Shown here one piece after another: positions 14,668 to 22,070 of a stretch of DNA of 29,314 bases; position 1 is the stretch's first letter, and every line of letters starts with the position of its first letter. Origin of the DNA: an uncultured Bacteroidales bacterium. Lineage in GTDB: Bacteria; Bacteroidota; Bacteroidia; Bacteroidales; UBA932. The position numbers and the translations under genes were made by a program. Under the pieces are notes generated by a model that worked only from the letters and a program-made list of their open reading frames with translations, ran no database searches and had not been told where the DNA came from. The stretch lies in assembly GCA_900546445.1 (NCBI GenBank), contig URCV01000019.1:1-29314 (forward strand), given 5' to 3'.

Positions 14668-15893
14668 TACTTGTTCATTACGTTCGGATGTTTCTCAACA
14701 AATTCCTTAGGAAGTGCGCTCTTGTGGATCGCGATATCGAGTGTCTGTCCCTTTACGAATGCTTCGCTTGCGTACCAAACGCCTTTATACTTTCCTGTTT
14801 CGCCCCAAGAATTCTTCACGAGGTAGTACTTACCACCCCACTGGTCCTTGGCGATACCGTAAATCTGCATTCCGTGGTCGTCGGTAATGGTCTTGTTCAT
14901 AAAGCCTATCTGGCGAGTCTCCTGTGTAGGAACGAGCTCTACGATAGGGTTGTTCTTACCCGCTTTCTTAGCCTTGGCCTTAGCCTGCTTGTCCTCTGAC
15001 TTGCCTACCCAGCGCTCCTGGTCGGAACCGCTGTTGTTAGATGCGCTTACGTCTACGAGGATGGCAAGTCCGTCACGGGTGAAGCCGGGCTCGCTCACGT
15101 CGGCACCCCAAGAGATGGTGTAACCATTCTCGAGAGCATAGTCGAGAATCTCCATCATCTCGTCGATAGGAACGTTATAGAACTGATCCCAACGCCAGTT
15201 GTCTGCCACCTCAAATGGGAAATAGGTGTAGAAAGGATGGTGTGTGTACGATGTAAGCGTCACATAGTCATCAGGGTTGAAGTTAAGGGCGTCACGGTAT
15301 GACTCAGGTGTGTACTCTACTCCGTCTACGACGAATGTCTTAGGATACTCTCCGAGGTACTCGTCGAGGATAGCCTGGAAACCACGCTTCCACGCTGTAG
15401 TGAGGACTCTGTTAGGGTTCTTTACCACTGCGTCTATGTAAGCGCGAAGCACTGCGTCGAGCTCGTTTTGTGCAGGGAGGTCGCTACCATAGTTCATACC
15501 TGTCATCTCTGCCTGAGGCACGAGTCCGTAAAGACGGATTACATCGAGAACGTCCTCGCCCTGTGAGCCTGCACCGAAAGTAAGGTTACCATCGAGCATT
15601 ACATATTTGTCGGCACGATCCGAATAAGAATGGCTTACTACGAAGAACTCCGAGAAATCCGGATACTTTTCAGGGTCGGTTATGTTATTGATTCTTATAA
15701 CTTCACTTTCCACGAAACTGATGGCGGAATAAGCCCAGCAAGTACCGCTTCGGTGCTGGTTCTTAATAGATGTAACAGGATTTTCCAAAACTGTAGTGAA
15801 CTTATACTCAGGGAAGTCCACATTAGCCTTCTGTGCATTGGCAGCAAGACCCGCAGCTAAAAAAGCTGATAAAACTACTAAACTTTTCTTCAT
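14667..15893 (-). CDS. Secreted C1 family cysteine peptidase (bleomycin hydrolase/PepC-like)
   Basis: The 408-residue protein has a signal peptide (KSLVVLSAFLAAGLAANA, cut before Q21) and a papain-fold peptidase domain. The oxyanion glutamine and nucleophile are in NQHRSGTCWAYSA (Q46, C52). The catalytic histidine is in DDHGMQIYG and the asparagine in YLVKNSWGE, all in the order expected for C1. The sequence is closest in style to bleomycin hydrolase / aminopeptidase C, but cytoplasmic members lack a signal peptide, so this one is exported to the periplasm or surface. A lysine-rich insert (SEDKQAKAKAKKAGKN) precedes the histidine. It is the first gene of a five-gene operon with its own promoter at 15923. 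Confidence 0.9.
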   Translation of the reverse strand: MKKSLVVLSAFLAAGLAANAQKANVDFPEYKFTTVLENPVTSIKNQHRSGTCWAYSAISFVESEVIRINNITDPEKYPDFSEFFVVSHSYSDRADKYVMLDGNLTFGAGSQGEDVLDVIRLYGLVPQAEMTGMNYGSDLPAQNELDAVLRAYIDAVVKNPNRVLTTAWKRGFQAILDEYLGEYPKTFVVDGVEYTPESYRDALNFNPDDYVTLTSYTHHPFYTYFPFEVADNWRWDQFYNVPIDEMMEILDYALENGYTISWGADVSEPGFTRDGLAILVDVSASNNSGSDQERWVGKSEDKQAKAKAKKAGKNNPIVELVPTQETRQIGFMNKTITDDHGMQIYGIAKDQWGGKYYLVKNSWGETGKYKGVWYASEAFVKGQTLDIAIHKSALPKEFVEKHPNVMNK

Positions 15894-15922
15894 ATCTGTA
15901 ACAAATTATTTCAAGCGAACTT

Positions 15923-15930
15923 CAAAATTA
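15923..15930 (-). promoter_or_regulatory. -7 promoter element for the C1 peptidase operon
   Basis: On the - strand this reads TAATTTTG, matching TAnnTTTG, 30 bp before the start codon. It is back to back with the + strand element at 15943. Confidence 0.5.
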
Positions 15931-15942
15931 CAAAAAATTTCC

Positions 15943-15950
15943 TACTTTTG
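15943..15950 (+). promoter_or_regulatory. -7 promoter element for the lipoprotein/C10 protease pair
   Basis: TACTTTTG matches TAnnTTTG, 26 bp before the ATG at 15976. The in-frame TTG at 15970 is too close to the expected transcription start to be preferred. Confidence 0.6.
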
Positions 15951-15975
15951 AAAAAATTAAAATTTTGAATTGATA

Positions 15976-16413
15976 ATGAACAAACCTATTTTACTTACAG
16001 TCTTGGTATTTGCTATGGCATTCTCCGCCTGCAAAAAGAACGAGAACAATAAGCCGCAGGAAGGGCAGGTACCATTCATCGAGCAAACCGCTGAAGGGGT
16101 TTACTCCCTGAACGGGCAACTCAGTTCGACAAAGCACACCTTCGACAGGGAGAAAAACCAATTCCTCTCTTCCGGAAAGAGCTCAAAAGTCATATACAGA
16201 GCCATGGATTTCCAGAATTCCGTCTATCTCGACATGGACTTCAGCGGAACCACATTCACCGCAGGAAAAACCATCAGCGCAGTGATAAGCACATCCGGAA
16301 TTAACGGCCTTCCGTCTTCGAACACGGCATCACTTTCCGTCGTTAAAGTCGAGGGAGAACTCATCTACCTTTCCGACACGGCTAATGGAATAGGTTACAT
16401 AATTATCAAATAG
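15976..16413 (+). CDS. Small lipoprotein, possible C10 protease inhibitor
   Basis: The 145-residue product has a lipoprotein signal (TVLVFAMAFSAC, Cys19). After a Lys/Asn-rich linker the mature part is about 110 residues and nearly all beta-strand in character: GVYSLNGQLSSTKHTF, SKVIYRAMDFQNSVYLDMDF, LSVVKVEGELIYLSD. I do not recognise a named family. It lies 8 bp upstream of a secreted streptopain-type protease and shares its promoter. Characterised C10 and C47 proteases are often encoded beside a small inhibitor (Spi, Bfi, staphostatins), and staphostatins are beta-barrels of about this size. An inhibitor role is therefore a reasonable inference, not an observation. An ordinary surface lipoprotein is the alternative. 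Confidence 0.75.
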   Translation: MNKPILLTVLVFAMAFSACKKNENNKPQEGQVPFIEQTAEGVYSLNGQLSSTKHTFDREKNQFLSSGKSSKVIYRAMDFQNSVYLDMDFSGTTFTAGKTISAVISTSGINGLPSSNTASLSVVKVEGELIYLSDTANGIGYIIIK

Positions 16414-16421
16414 TCAGGACT

Positions 16422-18161
16422 ATGAAGAAGTTTATACTTACATTTGCCCTCCTTCTTTCCGGAATCACCCTCTGCTTTGCAGACTTCGTAGGAAAGGATC
16501 AAGTTAACGAAATAGCGAAGAAATGGTTCTCATCGGAGAACTTCACCGTCACGCTCGACGAAAGCTCTACCTTATATTATGTAAACGCGACCGACGGCGG
16601 CTGGATCATCATCTCCGCTGAAGACAGCACCACACCTGTCATCGGATACAGCGATACCGGCAGCATCGACCCTAACAAGATGCCTTCGCACGTAAAATAC
16701 TTTATGGGAAGCTACTCGGAGAGCATCGACGCCGTTAGGGACGCTAATCTTCAGGCCAATCCTACCGTAAAGAAGCTCTGGCGCTCTGCCGGAATCAGAA
16801 CGAAAGCCACGGGCGGCAAACTCTTGAATACAGCCTCTTGGGACCAGGACGAGCCATATAACCTCTTCTGCCCCGAGGTAGTCGAGAGCGGTCGCAAATA
16901 CACCGCCCTTACCGGATGCGTAGCCACATCGGCAGCGATTATCCTCAGATATCACCGTTGGCCGGAAAAAGGCAAGGGCACCATCGGAGGATACAGCTAT
17001 AAATCCGACTATAACAAGAACGTAAACATCCCTGCTTACAGCATCGACGACCACGTATACGACTACGACCTTATGCCTATGAGCTACACCAAATCGGCTA
17101 CCCAGGCTCAGAAAGAGGCCGTTTCCCTGCTTATGCACGACCTCGGAGTCATGTTCCAGGCCAATTATAACTACCAGACCGGCACCGGAGCCTATGCGGA
17201 AGACATCCAGAAAGCCCTTTTCGAGCATATGGGATACAGCGGAAAGGCATATCACCTATACCGCAACGCCTGCTCGGATGCCGAGTTCCTTAAAATCATA
17301 AAGGCCGAAATCGATGCCGACAGACCTATTCCTTATGGCGGTTCGGACCCACAGAACGGCGGACACCAGTTCCTCTGCGACGGTTATGACGCTAAGGACT
17401 ACATACACATAAACTGGGGCTGGAGCGGCGACTCGAATGGTTATTTCACCCTCACCCTGAACGTTCCTCAGCAGTTCACCTTCTCTGAAAGCCAATCCAT
17501 CCTCGTAGGTCTCGAGCCGGACCGCAACGGCAGCACTTCGAACAACGGAGGCCCGCTCGTACTTCTCTACGACAACAGCTTGGCAGCATATAAGGGAATC
17601 GCCGTTACCGGAGGAAGCATAGAGAGCAAAGACTTCGAGCTGAAGGTCGGTGCCATCTACAATACCGATATGAACACCTTCTATAAGGGAAAAATAAGAA
17701 TGGCCCTCGTGGATTACACCGGAAAGGTTAAGGAAGTAATCTCAAGCGAAGAGGAACATACATTCGAAGACAGCGAGATAAAGGGCATCGCTTCCATCAA
17801 GTGCAAAGTTTCTGCCGACTACTGCTTGGGAGACAGAATCGTCGCACAGTTCCTGGCGAAAGGCGGAGAATGGGAAGACATCAAGTGCCACACCGAATTC
17901 GCTACCTTCCCTAACGGAATCGCAGTGATAGACACTCCGTTCATAAGAATCGAGGACAGCTATGGCGCAGGCGACAGTTTCTACATTGAAATCATCCCTG
18001 GAAATAGCCTGGTGTCATCTTACACTTGGTCGTTTGACGGTCTTACCCAGAAGCACGCGAGCGTGTGCCCACTGACTGCAGGCACGCACGTCATAAAGGC
18101 CAAGGTGACCCTTAAGAACGGCTCATCTTATGTTCTTACACAGAAGATTAACGTAAACTAG
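16422..18161 (+). CDS. Secreted C10 family cysteine protease (streptopain-like)
   Basis: The 579-residue secreted protease has a signal peptide ending near A20 and a pro-domain up to about residue 130 with the Spi-type pattern (YYVNATDGGWIIISAEDSTT, VIGYSDTG). The peptidase domain carries the nucleophile in ALTGCVATSAAIILRYHRWP (C166), the catalytic histidine in GGHQFLCDGYD (H315) and the N-W-G-W-S-G motif (N331-W334). The remaining ~230 residues are beta-rich and probably form one or two accessory modules that aid surface attachment or substrate binding. Relatives include S. pyogenes SpeB, P. gingivalis PrtT and the B. fragilis Bfp proteases, all made as inactive zymogens. It follows the small lipoprotein by 8 bp. 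Its stop codon lies in a CTAG shared with the convergent lpxB stop. Confidence 0.92.
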   Translation: MKKFILTFALLLSGITLCFADFVGKDQVNEIAKKWFSSENFTVTLDESSTLYYVNATDGGWIIISAEDSTTPVIGYSDTGSIDPNKMPSHVKYFMGSYSESIDAVRDANLQANPTVKKLWRSAGIRTKATGGKLLNTASWDQDEPYNLFCPEVVESGRKYTALTGCVATSAAIILRYHRWPEKGKGTIGGYSYKSDYNKNVNIPAYSIDDHVYDYDLMPMSYTKSATQAQKEAVSLLMHDLGVMFQANYNYQTGTGAYAEDIQKALFEHMGYSGKAYHLYRNACSDAEFLKIIKAEIDADRPIPYGGSDPQNGGHQFLCDGYDAKDYIHINWGWSGDSNGYFTLTLNVPQQFTFSESQSILVGLEPDRNGSTSNNGGPLVLLYDNSLAAYKGIAVTGGSIESKDFELKVGAIYNTDMNTFYKGKIRMALVDYTGKVKEVISSEEEHTFEDSEIKGIASIKCKVSADYCLGDRIVAQFLAKGGEWEDIKCHTEFATFPNGIAVIDTPFIRIEDSYGAGDSFYIEIIPGNSLVSSYTWSFDGLTQKHASVCPLTAGTHVIKAKVTLKNGSSYVLTQKINVN

Positions 18162-19288
18162 CGAGACTCGGAAAGTCTAGCTATCATATCTAAGGCAAAG
18201 GCCCTGGACGCATTACCCTGCCCCAGGGCTTTTCTTATACGCTCATAGCCCTCGAGCATCTCGGCTCGATAAGTCTCGTCCCCGAGAAGACGATCCATCT
18301 CGTCGCTTATGTTACGGAGATTGAACTCTTCCTGAATGAATTCCCTAAACACGAGATCGTCGACTATAAGATTACCCAAGCTGACATATTTGATCTTGTC
18401 CATCACCCTGAGAATATACCTGGCCACGAAAGCCGTGAAAGGCGAAGTGGACCAGCATACCATATGCGGCGTTCCCAGCAGCACCGTCTCCAGAGACGCG
18501 GTTCCCGAGTTCACTATGGCGGCGCGAGCCCCCTTTATCACGGAATAGGTCTTGTCGAACACTACGCGGACATAATCTTCGCGGCCACTCAGATAAGGGC
18601 TATAATCGGATATGTCCCTCGCCGGCGCACCTGCTATGACGAACTTATAGCCGCCATAACGCGCATCCGCGTGCATTTTGTCGGCCAATGCGACACAGAG
18701 AGGAAGGGTCCTCGAGATTTCGCCCTTTCGCGAACCCGGAAGCACTGCTATGTAGTCCGAGTCACATACCTTTTCGAAATGAGCATTGTCTATGGCCTCC
18801 ACCAGAGGATTCCCCTTATAGACGAACGGAATGCCCTGTTTCGTAAAATACGGAATCTCGAACGGAAATACTATGTAGAGCATATCCACATAGCGCTTGA
18901 GACTTCTATTTCGCCAGCTTCGCGAAGCCCAGGTCTTAGGGGCTATATAGTAGAATACCTTTATGTGTTTCTTATGTGCGAACTTCGCCATTTTCATATT
19001 GAAGCCCGGGTAGTCGATGAGGATGACCACGTCGGGAGCGTAGGAGAGGATGTTATCCTTACACTCCTTTATATTATGGAGAAGCATTCCGGCTTTCGAG
19101 AACACGTCTCCCACGCCCATCACAGCGCCTTCCTTATAGTGGTGCAGAAGAGTTCCTCCCACGGAAGCCATCTTTTCTCCTCCCCAGAAACGGAAATCGG
19201 CCTCAGGGTCTTCGGCAAGAAGCCCTTTCATCAAATTAGAAGCGTGGAGATCGCCCGACGCCTCACCTGCTATAAGAAAATATTTCAT
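18158..19288 (-). CDS. lpxB: Lipid-A-disaccharide synthase
   Basis: The 376-residue peripheral membrane glycosyltransferase (GT19) joins UDP-2,3-diacylglucosamine to lipid X to form the lipid A disaccharide. Family motifs are present in order: IAGEASGDLHASNLM at the N-terminus, VILIDYPGFNMKMAKFAHK, YYIAPKTWASRSWR, VLPGSRKGEI and NSGTASLETVLLGTPHMV. The length is normal. The start codon shares one base with the surE stop, so surE and lpxB are coupled, an arrangement common in Bacteroidota. The 4-bp overlap with the C10 protease at CTAG leaves no space for a terminator on either side. Confidence 0.96.
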   Translation of the reverse strand: MKYFLIAGEASGDLHASNLMKGLLAEDPEADFRFWGGEKMASVGGTLLHHYKEGAVMGVGDVFSKAGMLLHNIKECKDNILSYAPDVVILIDYPGFNMKMAKFAHKKHIKVFYYIAPKTWASRSWRNRSLKRYVDMLYIVFPFEIPYFTKQGIPFVYKGNPLVEAIDNAHFEKVCDSDYIAVLPGSRKGEISRTLPLCVALADKMHADARYGGYKFVIAGAPARDISDYSPYLSGREDYVRVVFDKTYSVIKGARAAIVNSGTASLETVLLGTPHMVCWSTSPFTAFVARYILRVMDKIKYVSLGNLIVDDLVFREFIQEEFNLRNISDEMDRLLGDETYRAEMLEGYERIRKALGQGNASRAFALDMIARLSESR

Positions 19289-20079
19289 TAGAATATGGTT
19301 TTAAGATTCTCGAAATCGCCCCAATGCGTATTATCCAAGTCTTGCGGAGTTATGGCCACATAGCCATTATCGTTAGCCCAATTGTCAGTGTCTTCGTCGT
19401 TAAGAGGCGAAGGCACCACGTCGCCGGCCATGAAATAGAGCACTTCCCCTTCTTCGAGTTCCACCTCTTCGACCCTACCCATTTGATCCGGAGTCACGAA
19501 TTCATCTTCCCATCTCTCGACGCCCTGCGAACACACCTTCACGCCTTTTATCTGCGAAGCCGGCAGGTCCGGAAAGTTTATATTATATAGAGGAGCGTGG
19601 TCTACGGGAAGATGGGCCAATAGCTTATCCAAAATCCCCGGCAGGAGCTGCTCCACCACGGTAAAGTCGGCATCACGCGACATATTGTCGAGCGACACGC
19701 CTATGGCAGGCACTCCTGACAGAGCCACCTCGCGAGCTGCACCTATCGTACCGCTATACCACATGGCAGTGGATGCGTTAGAACCGTGGTTTATGCCGCT
19801 CAGGACCAAATCCGGCTTCTCGTCCACGAATAGCATGTCCATAGCGTATTTGGCAGCGGAGGCAGGAGTGCCGTCCACATAATGCCAATGCACCCCGTCC
19901 ACTACTCCCATATCCTTTACGGCTACGGGCTTATAGCCTATGGACACTGCCATGGACATTCCTGACTGGTGTTGTTTCGGGGCCACGACCGTAACATCGC
20001 CATACTCTTTCATTATCTTGACTAAAGACTGTATGCCTTTAGACTGGTATCCGTCATCGTTTGTAATCAAAATTCTCAT
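19288..20079 (-). CDS. surE: 5'/3'-nucleotidase SurE
   Basis: The 263-residue protein is a metal-dependent nucleoside-monophosphate phosphatase, also acting on polyphosphate in some species, and is linked to stationary-phase survival. The N-terminal MRILITNDDGYQSKGI holds the metal aspartates D8 and D9. S39 in APKQHQSGMSM and N97 in LVLSGINHGSN complete the metal site. PAIGVSLD and YNINFPDLP follow as in the family. It is the first gene of the surE-lpxB pair, with a TATCTTTG promoter motif 19 bp upstream. Confidence 0.96.
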   Translation of the reverse strand: MRILITNDDGYQSKGIQSLVKIMKEYGDVTVVAPKQHQSGMSMAVSIGYKPVAVKDMGVVDGVHWHYVDGTPASAAKYAMDMLFVDEKPDLVLSGINHGSNASTAMWYSGTIGAAREVALSGVPAIGVSLDNMSRDADFTVVEQLLPGILDKLLAHLPVDHAPLYNINFPDLPASQIKGVKVCSQGVERWEDEFVTPDQMGRVEEVELEEGEVLYFMAGDVVPSPLNDEDTDNWANDNGYVAITPQDLDNTHWGDFENLKTIF

Positions 20080-20097
20080 ATACGCTACAATTTTTTA

Positions 20098-20105
20098 CAA
20101 AGATA
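20098..20105 (-). promoter_or_regulatory. -7 promoter element before surE
   Basis: On the - strand this reads TATCTTTG, an exact TAnnTTTG match, 19 bp before the surE start codon. The divergent GAPDH promoter lies about 50 bp away. Confidence 0.55.
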
Positions 20106-20128
20106 ATTAATCTTATCTCAACTTTTGT

Positions 20129-20159
20129 ATTGGTTTTCCCCAAGTTTTGACTAAATTTG
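20129..20159 (+). promoter_or_regulatory. Promoter for GAPDH
   Basis: ATTG (20129-20132) and TAAATTTG (20152-20159) stand 19 bp apart, the spacing typical of the -33/-7 pair of Bacteroidota. The start codon is 54 bp further on, leaving a moderately long AT-rich leader, as is common for highly expressed genes. Confidence 0.65.
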
Positions 20160-20212
20160 CACGCGAAAAGTGAAAACTTTAGTTATAAAATTATTAATAT
20201 TCTATTAAGAAA

Positions 20213-21211
20213 ATGATTAGACTTGGTATTAACGGATTTGGCCGTATCGGACGTATGGTCTTCCGTGCAGCAGTTGAAAACTTCGGAAACGACATCCAGG
20301 TAGTAGGTATCAACGACCTCCTCGATGCAGATTATCTCGCTTACATGCTTAAGTATGACTCAGTTCACGGTGAGTTCAAGCACGACATCAAGGTTGAGGA
20401 CAACTTCCTTATCGTAGATGGCAACAAGATTCAGGTATTCGCTGAGAAGGATCCTTCACAGATTACTTGGGGTGCTCTTAACGTAGACGTAGTCGTAGAG
20501 TCAACAGGTTTCTTCCTTACAGAGGAGCTCGCATCTGCACACATTAAGGCAGGAGCTAAGAAGGTTATCATGAGTGCACCTTCAAAGGACGCTACTCCTA
20601 TGTTCGTATATGGTGTTAACGACAAGACTTACGCCGGTCAGACCATCATCTCTAACGCTTCTTGTACAACTAACTGTCTCGCTCCTATCTCTAAGGTGCT
20701 TAACGACAAATTCGGCATCGTTCGTGGTCTTATGACTACAGTTCACGCTGCTACAGCTACACAGAAGACTGTTGACGGTCCTTCAAAGAAAGACTGGCGC
20801 GGTGGTCGCGGTATCCTCGAGAACATCATCCCTTCTTCAACAGGTGCTGCTAAGGCTGTAGGTAAGGTTCTTCCTGAGCTTAACGGTAAGCTTACCGGTA
20901 TGTCTCTCCGTGTTCCTACATCTGACGTTTCATTCGTTGACCTTACTTGCGAGCTCGCAAAACCAGCTACATACGCTGAGATCTGCGAAGCTATGAAAGA
21001 GGCTTCAGAGGGTGAGCTTAAGGGTGTACTCGGATACACTAACGAGGCTCTCGTATCTACAGACTTCCGTAACGACCCTCGCACTTCTATCTTCGACGAG
21101 AAGGCAGGTATCCAGCTCGATCCTACATTCGTAAAGGTTTGCGCTTGGTACGATAACGAGTGGGGTTACTCAAACAAAGTTTGCGAAATGGCAAAGGTTA
21201 TCACAAAATAA
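20213..21211 (+). CDS. gapA: Type I glyceraldehyde-3-phosphate dehydrogenase
   Basis: The 332-residue glycolytic enzyme oxidises glyceraldehyde-3-phosphate to 1,3-bisphosphoglycerate. The NAD-binding start is LGINGFGRIGRMVFRA. The catalytic cysteine is in SNASCTTNCLAP (C151) and the partner histidine in TVHAATATQ (H178). The C-terminal WYDNEWGYSNKVCEMA is also standard. N33-D35 (GINDL) in place of a small pair at the adenine-ribose site favours NAD over NADP. Codon use differs visibly from its neighbours, with heavy use of CTT/CTC, CCT, GGT and AAC, as in strongly expressed genes; PFOR shares this bias. It has its own promoter and terminator. Confidence 0.97.
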   Translation: MIRLGINGFGRIGRMVFRAAVENFGNDIQVVGINDLLDADYLAYMLKYDSVHGEFKHDIKVEDNFLIVDGNKIQVFAEKDPSQITWGALNVDVVVESTGFFLTEELASAHIKAGAKKVIMSAPSKDATPMFVYGVNDKTYAGQTIISNASCTTNCLAPISKVLNDKFGIVRGLMTTVHAATATQKTVDGPSKKDWRGGRGILENIIPSSTGAAKAVGKVLPELNGKLTGMSLRVPTSDVSFVDLTCELAKPATYAEICEAMKEASEGELKGVLGYTNEALVSTDFRNDPRTSIFDEKAGIQLDPTFVKVCAWYDNEWGYSNKVCEMAKVITK

Positions 21212-21230
21212 TTTGTGAAACATACAAATT

Positions 21231-21264
21231 ATGGCCGGGGCTTCTGCCTCGGCCATTTTTTATT
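21231..21264 (+). terminator. Intrinsic terminator after GAPDH
   Basis: ATGGCCGGGGC and GCCTCGGCCAT form an 11-bp stem with one G-U pair and a 4-nt loop, followed by a T-run. It starts 20 bp after the stop codon. Confidence 0.9.
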
Positions 21265-21467
21265 TAGTAATCTTGATAGTTTTTTAGCGTTTACTCCGGG
21301 AAAGGCATTCTTTGTTTATTTCTTTCGCAAGGCGACTTGTGCCGAGAATTTACATTACGAACAAGCACCGCTGCCGGAAATCAGTTTCCGACCTTTAAAG
21401 TTCAAGCGCTGCGCCGAGCTCGATGGGGCGGCTCGCTTGCGCTTGGACCTCAGCGATTAGCACTTTC

Positions 21468-21620
21468 GTCCGGGCAAACGGGCTTTTCACCGGATGAAAT
21501 ACGTTTTTGAGCTCTGCCGTCCGGGCAAACCGCCATTTCACCGGATGAAACGGCACTTTAGTCTCTCCCATCCGGCAAAAACCACGATCTACCGGACGGC
21601 AGGCCATTGAGACTAGCTCA
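21468..21620. repeat. Three tandem 51-bp repeats
   Basis: Units begin at 21468, 21519 and 21570, exactly 51 bp apart. The first two share GTCCGGGCAAAC at the left and TTTCACCGGATGAAA in the middle, which is itself an inverted repeat (TTTCA / TGAAA). The third is diverged (TCCGGCAAAA, then ACCGGACGG). Because 51 is a multiple of three, the - strand reads as three 17-residue repeats beginning CRPV, FHPV and FHPV. Confidence 0.85.
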
Positions 21621-21626
21621 TCAAAA

Positions 21627-21758
21627 TCACTTTGGCAGCCAATGTGCCACAGAAAGCGTATATTGGCATCTCCCTGCCAAGGTGAAGCTAAAAAAGTCTC
21701 ACTTTGGCAAGCTACCCTCAACAGAGTGCGCTCTACGCCATCCTCCCTGCCAAAGTGA
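21627..21758. repeat. Two copies of a 72-73-bp hairpin element
   Basis: TCACTTTGGCAG (21627-21638) pairs with CTGCCAAGGTGA (21674-21685) with one mismatch. TCACTTTGGCA (21699-21709) pairs perfectly with TGCCAAAGTGA (21748-21758). Left arms are 72 bp apart and right arms 73-74 bp apart, so this is a tandem duplication of a long-loop inverted repeat. Confidence 0.85.
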
Positions 21759-21905
21759 ATTGGCGGAGCTCCCACAACATTTTGCGGAACCCACGAGTCC
21801 CCAAGTAAAACCAAAGCAACAGGGCGACCACCTGCCAGAATAATGATGCGGACCTCCTGCGAGCCGGCAATACACCCTGAGGGCACCTGCCATCTTCGGC
21901 TTAGT

Positions 21906-22067
21906 GGAGGAAACCATTTCGCCAGAAATGGAAGGGTCCGTCCGAGGGGTGTCTTTGCTGCGAGCGCCCACTGAGAGCGATTTCCGTCCGCCCCCTTCTA
22001 CCGGAGGAAACGTCATTCGCAGCGGTTTTGTCCGAGAAAACCGTCTTCTCGACGGAGGAAACATCAT
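21906..22067. repeat. Further diverged copies of the 51-bp repeat
   Basis: GGAGGAAAC recurs at 21906, 22003 and 22054. The last two are exactly 51 bp apart and the first is 97 bp before, close to two periods. GTCCG occurs at 21936, 21986 and 22030. On the - strand the units read GTTTCCTCCG... compared with GTTTCATCCGG... in the first array, so both arrays are probably one family split by the 72-73-bp element. Confidence 0.65.
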
Positions 22068-22070
22068 TTT

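Larger units (their letters stand above)
21265..22070. other. Gene-free stretch filled with hairpin-forming repeats
   Basis: Between the GAPDH terminator and the convergent regulator gene no conserved protein is recognised. The stretch is unusually GC-rich for intergenic DNA and is occupied by 51-bp repeats (21468-21620 and 21906-22067) flanking two copies of a 72-73-bp element (21627-21758). A small hairpin, CGGAAA / TTTCCG, sits at 21375-21390. Open frames occur on the - strand, but they change frame halfway and resemble no known family. See the separate repeat entries. Confidence 0.7.

Noticed and set aside
21468..21758. CRISPR array
   Set aside because: Repeats are diverged, contain no unique spacers of constant size between identical repeats, and no cas gene is present.
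21395..22067. Two overlapping - strand reading frames as ordinary genes
   Set aside because: They are in different frames, consist of repeat units and match no known family; kept as a repeat observation instead of CDS calls.
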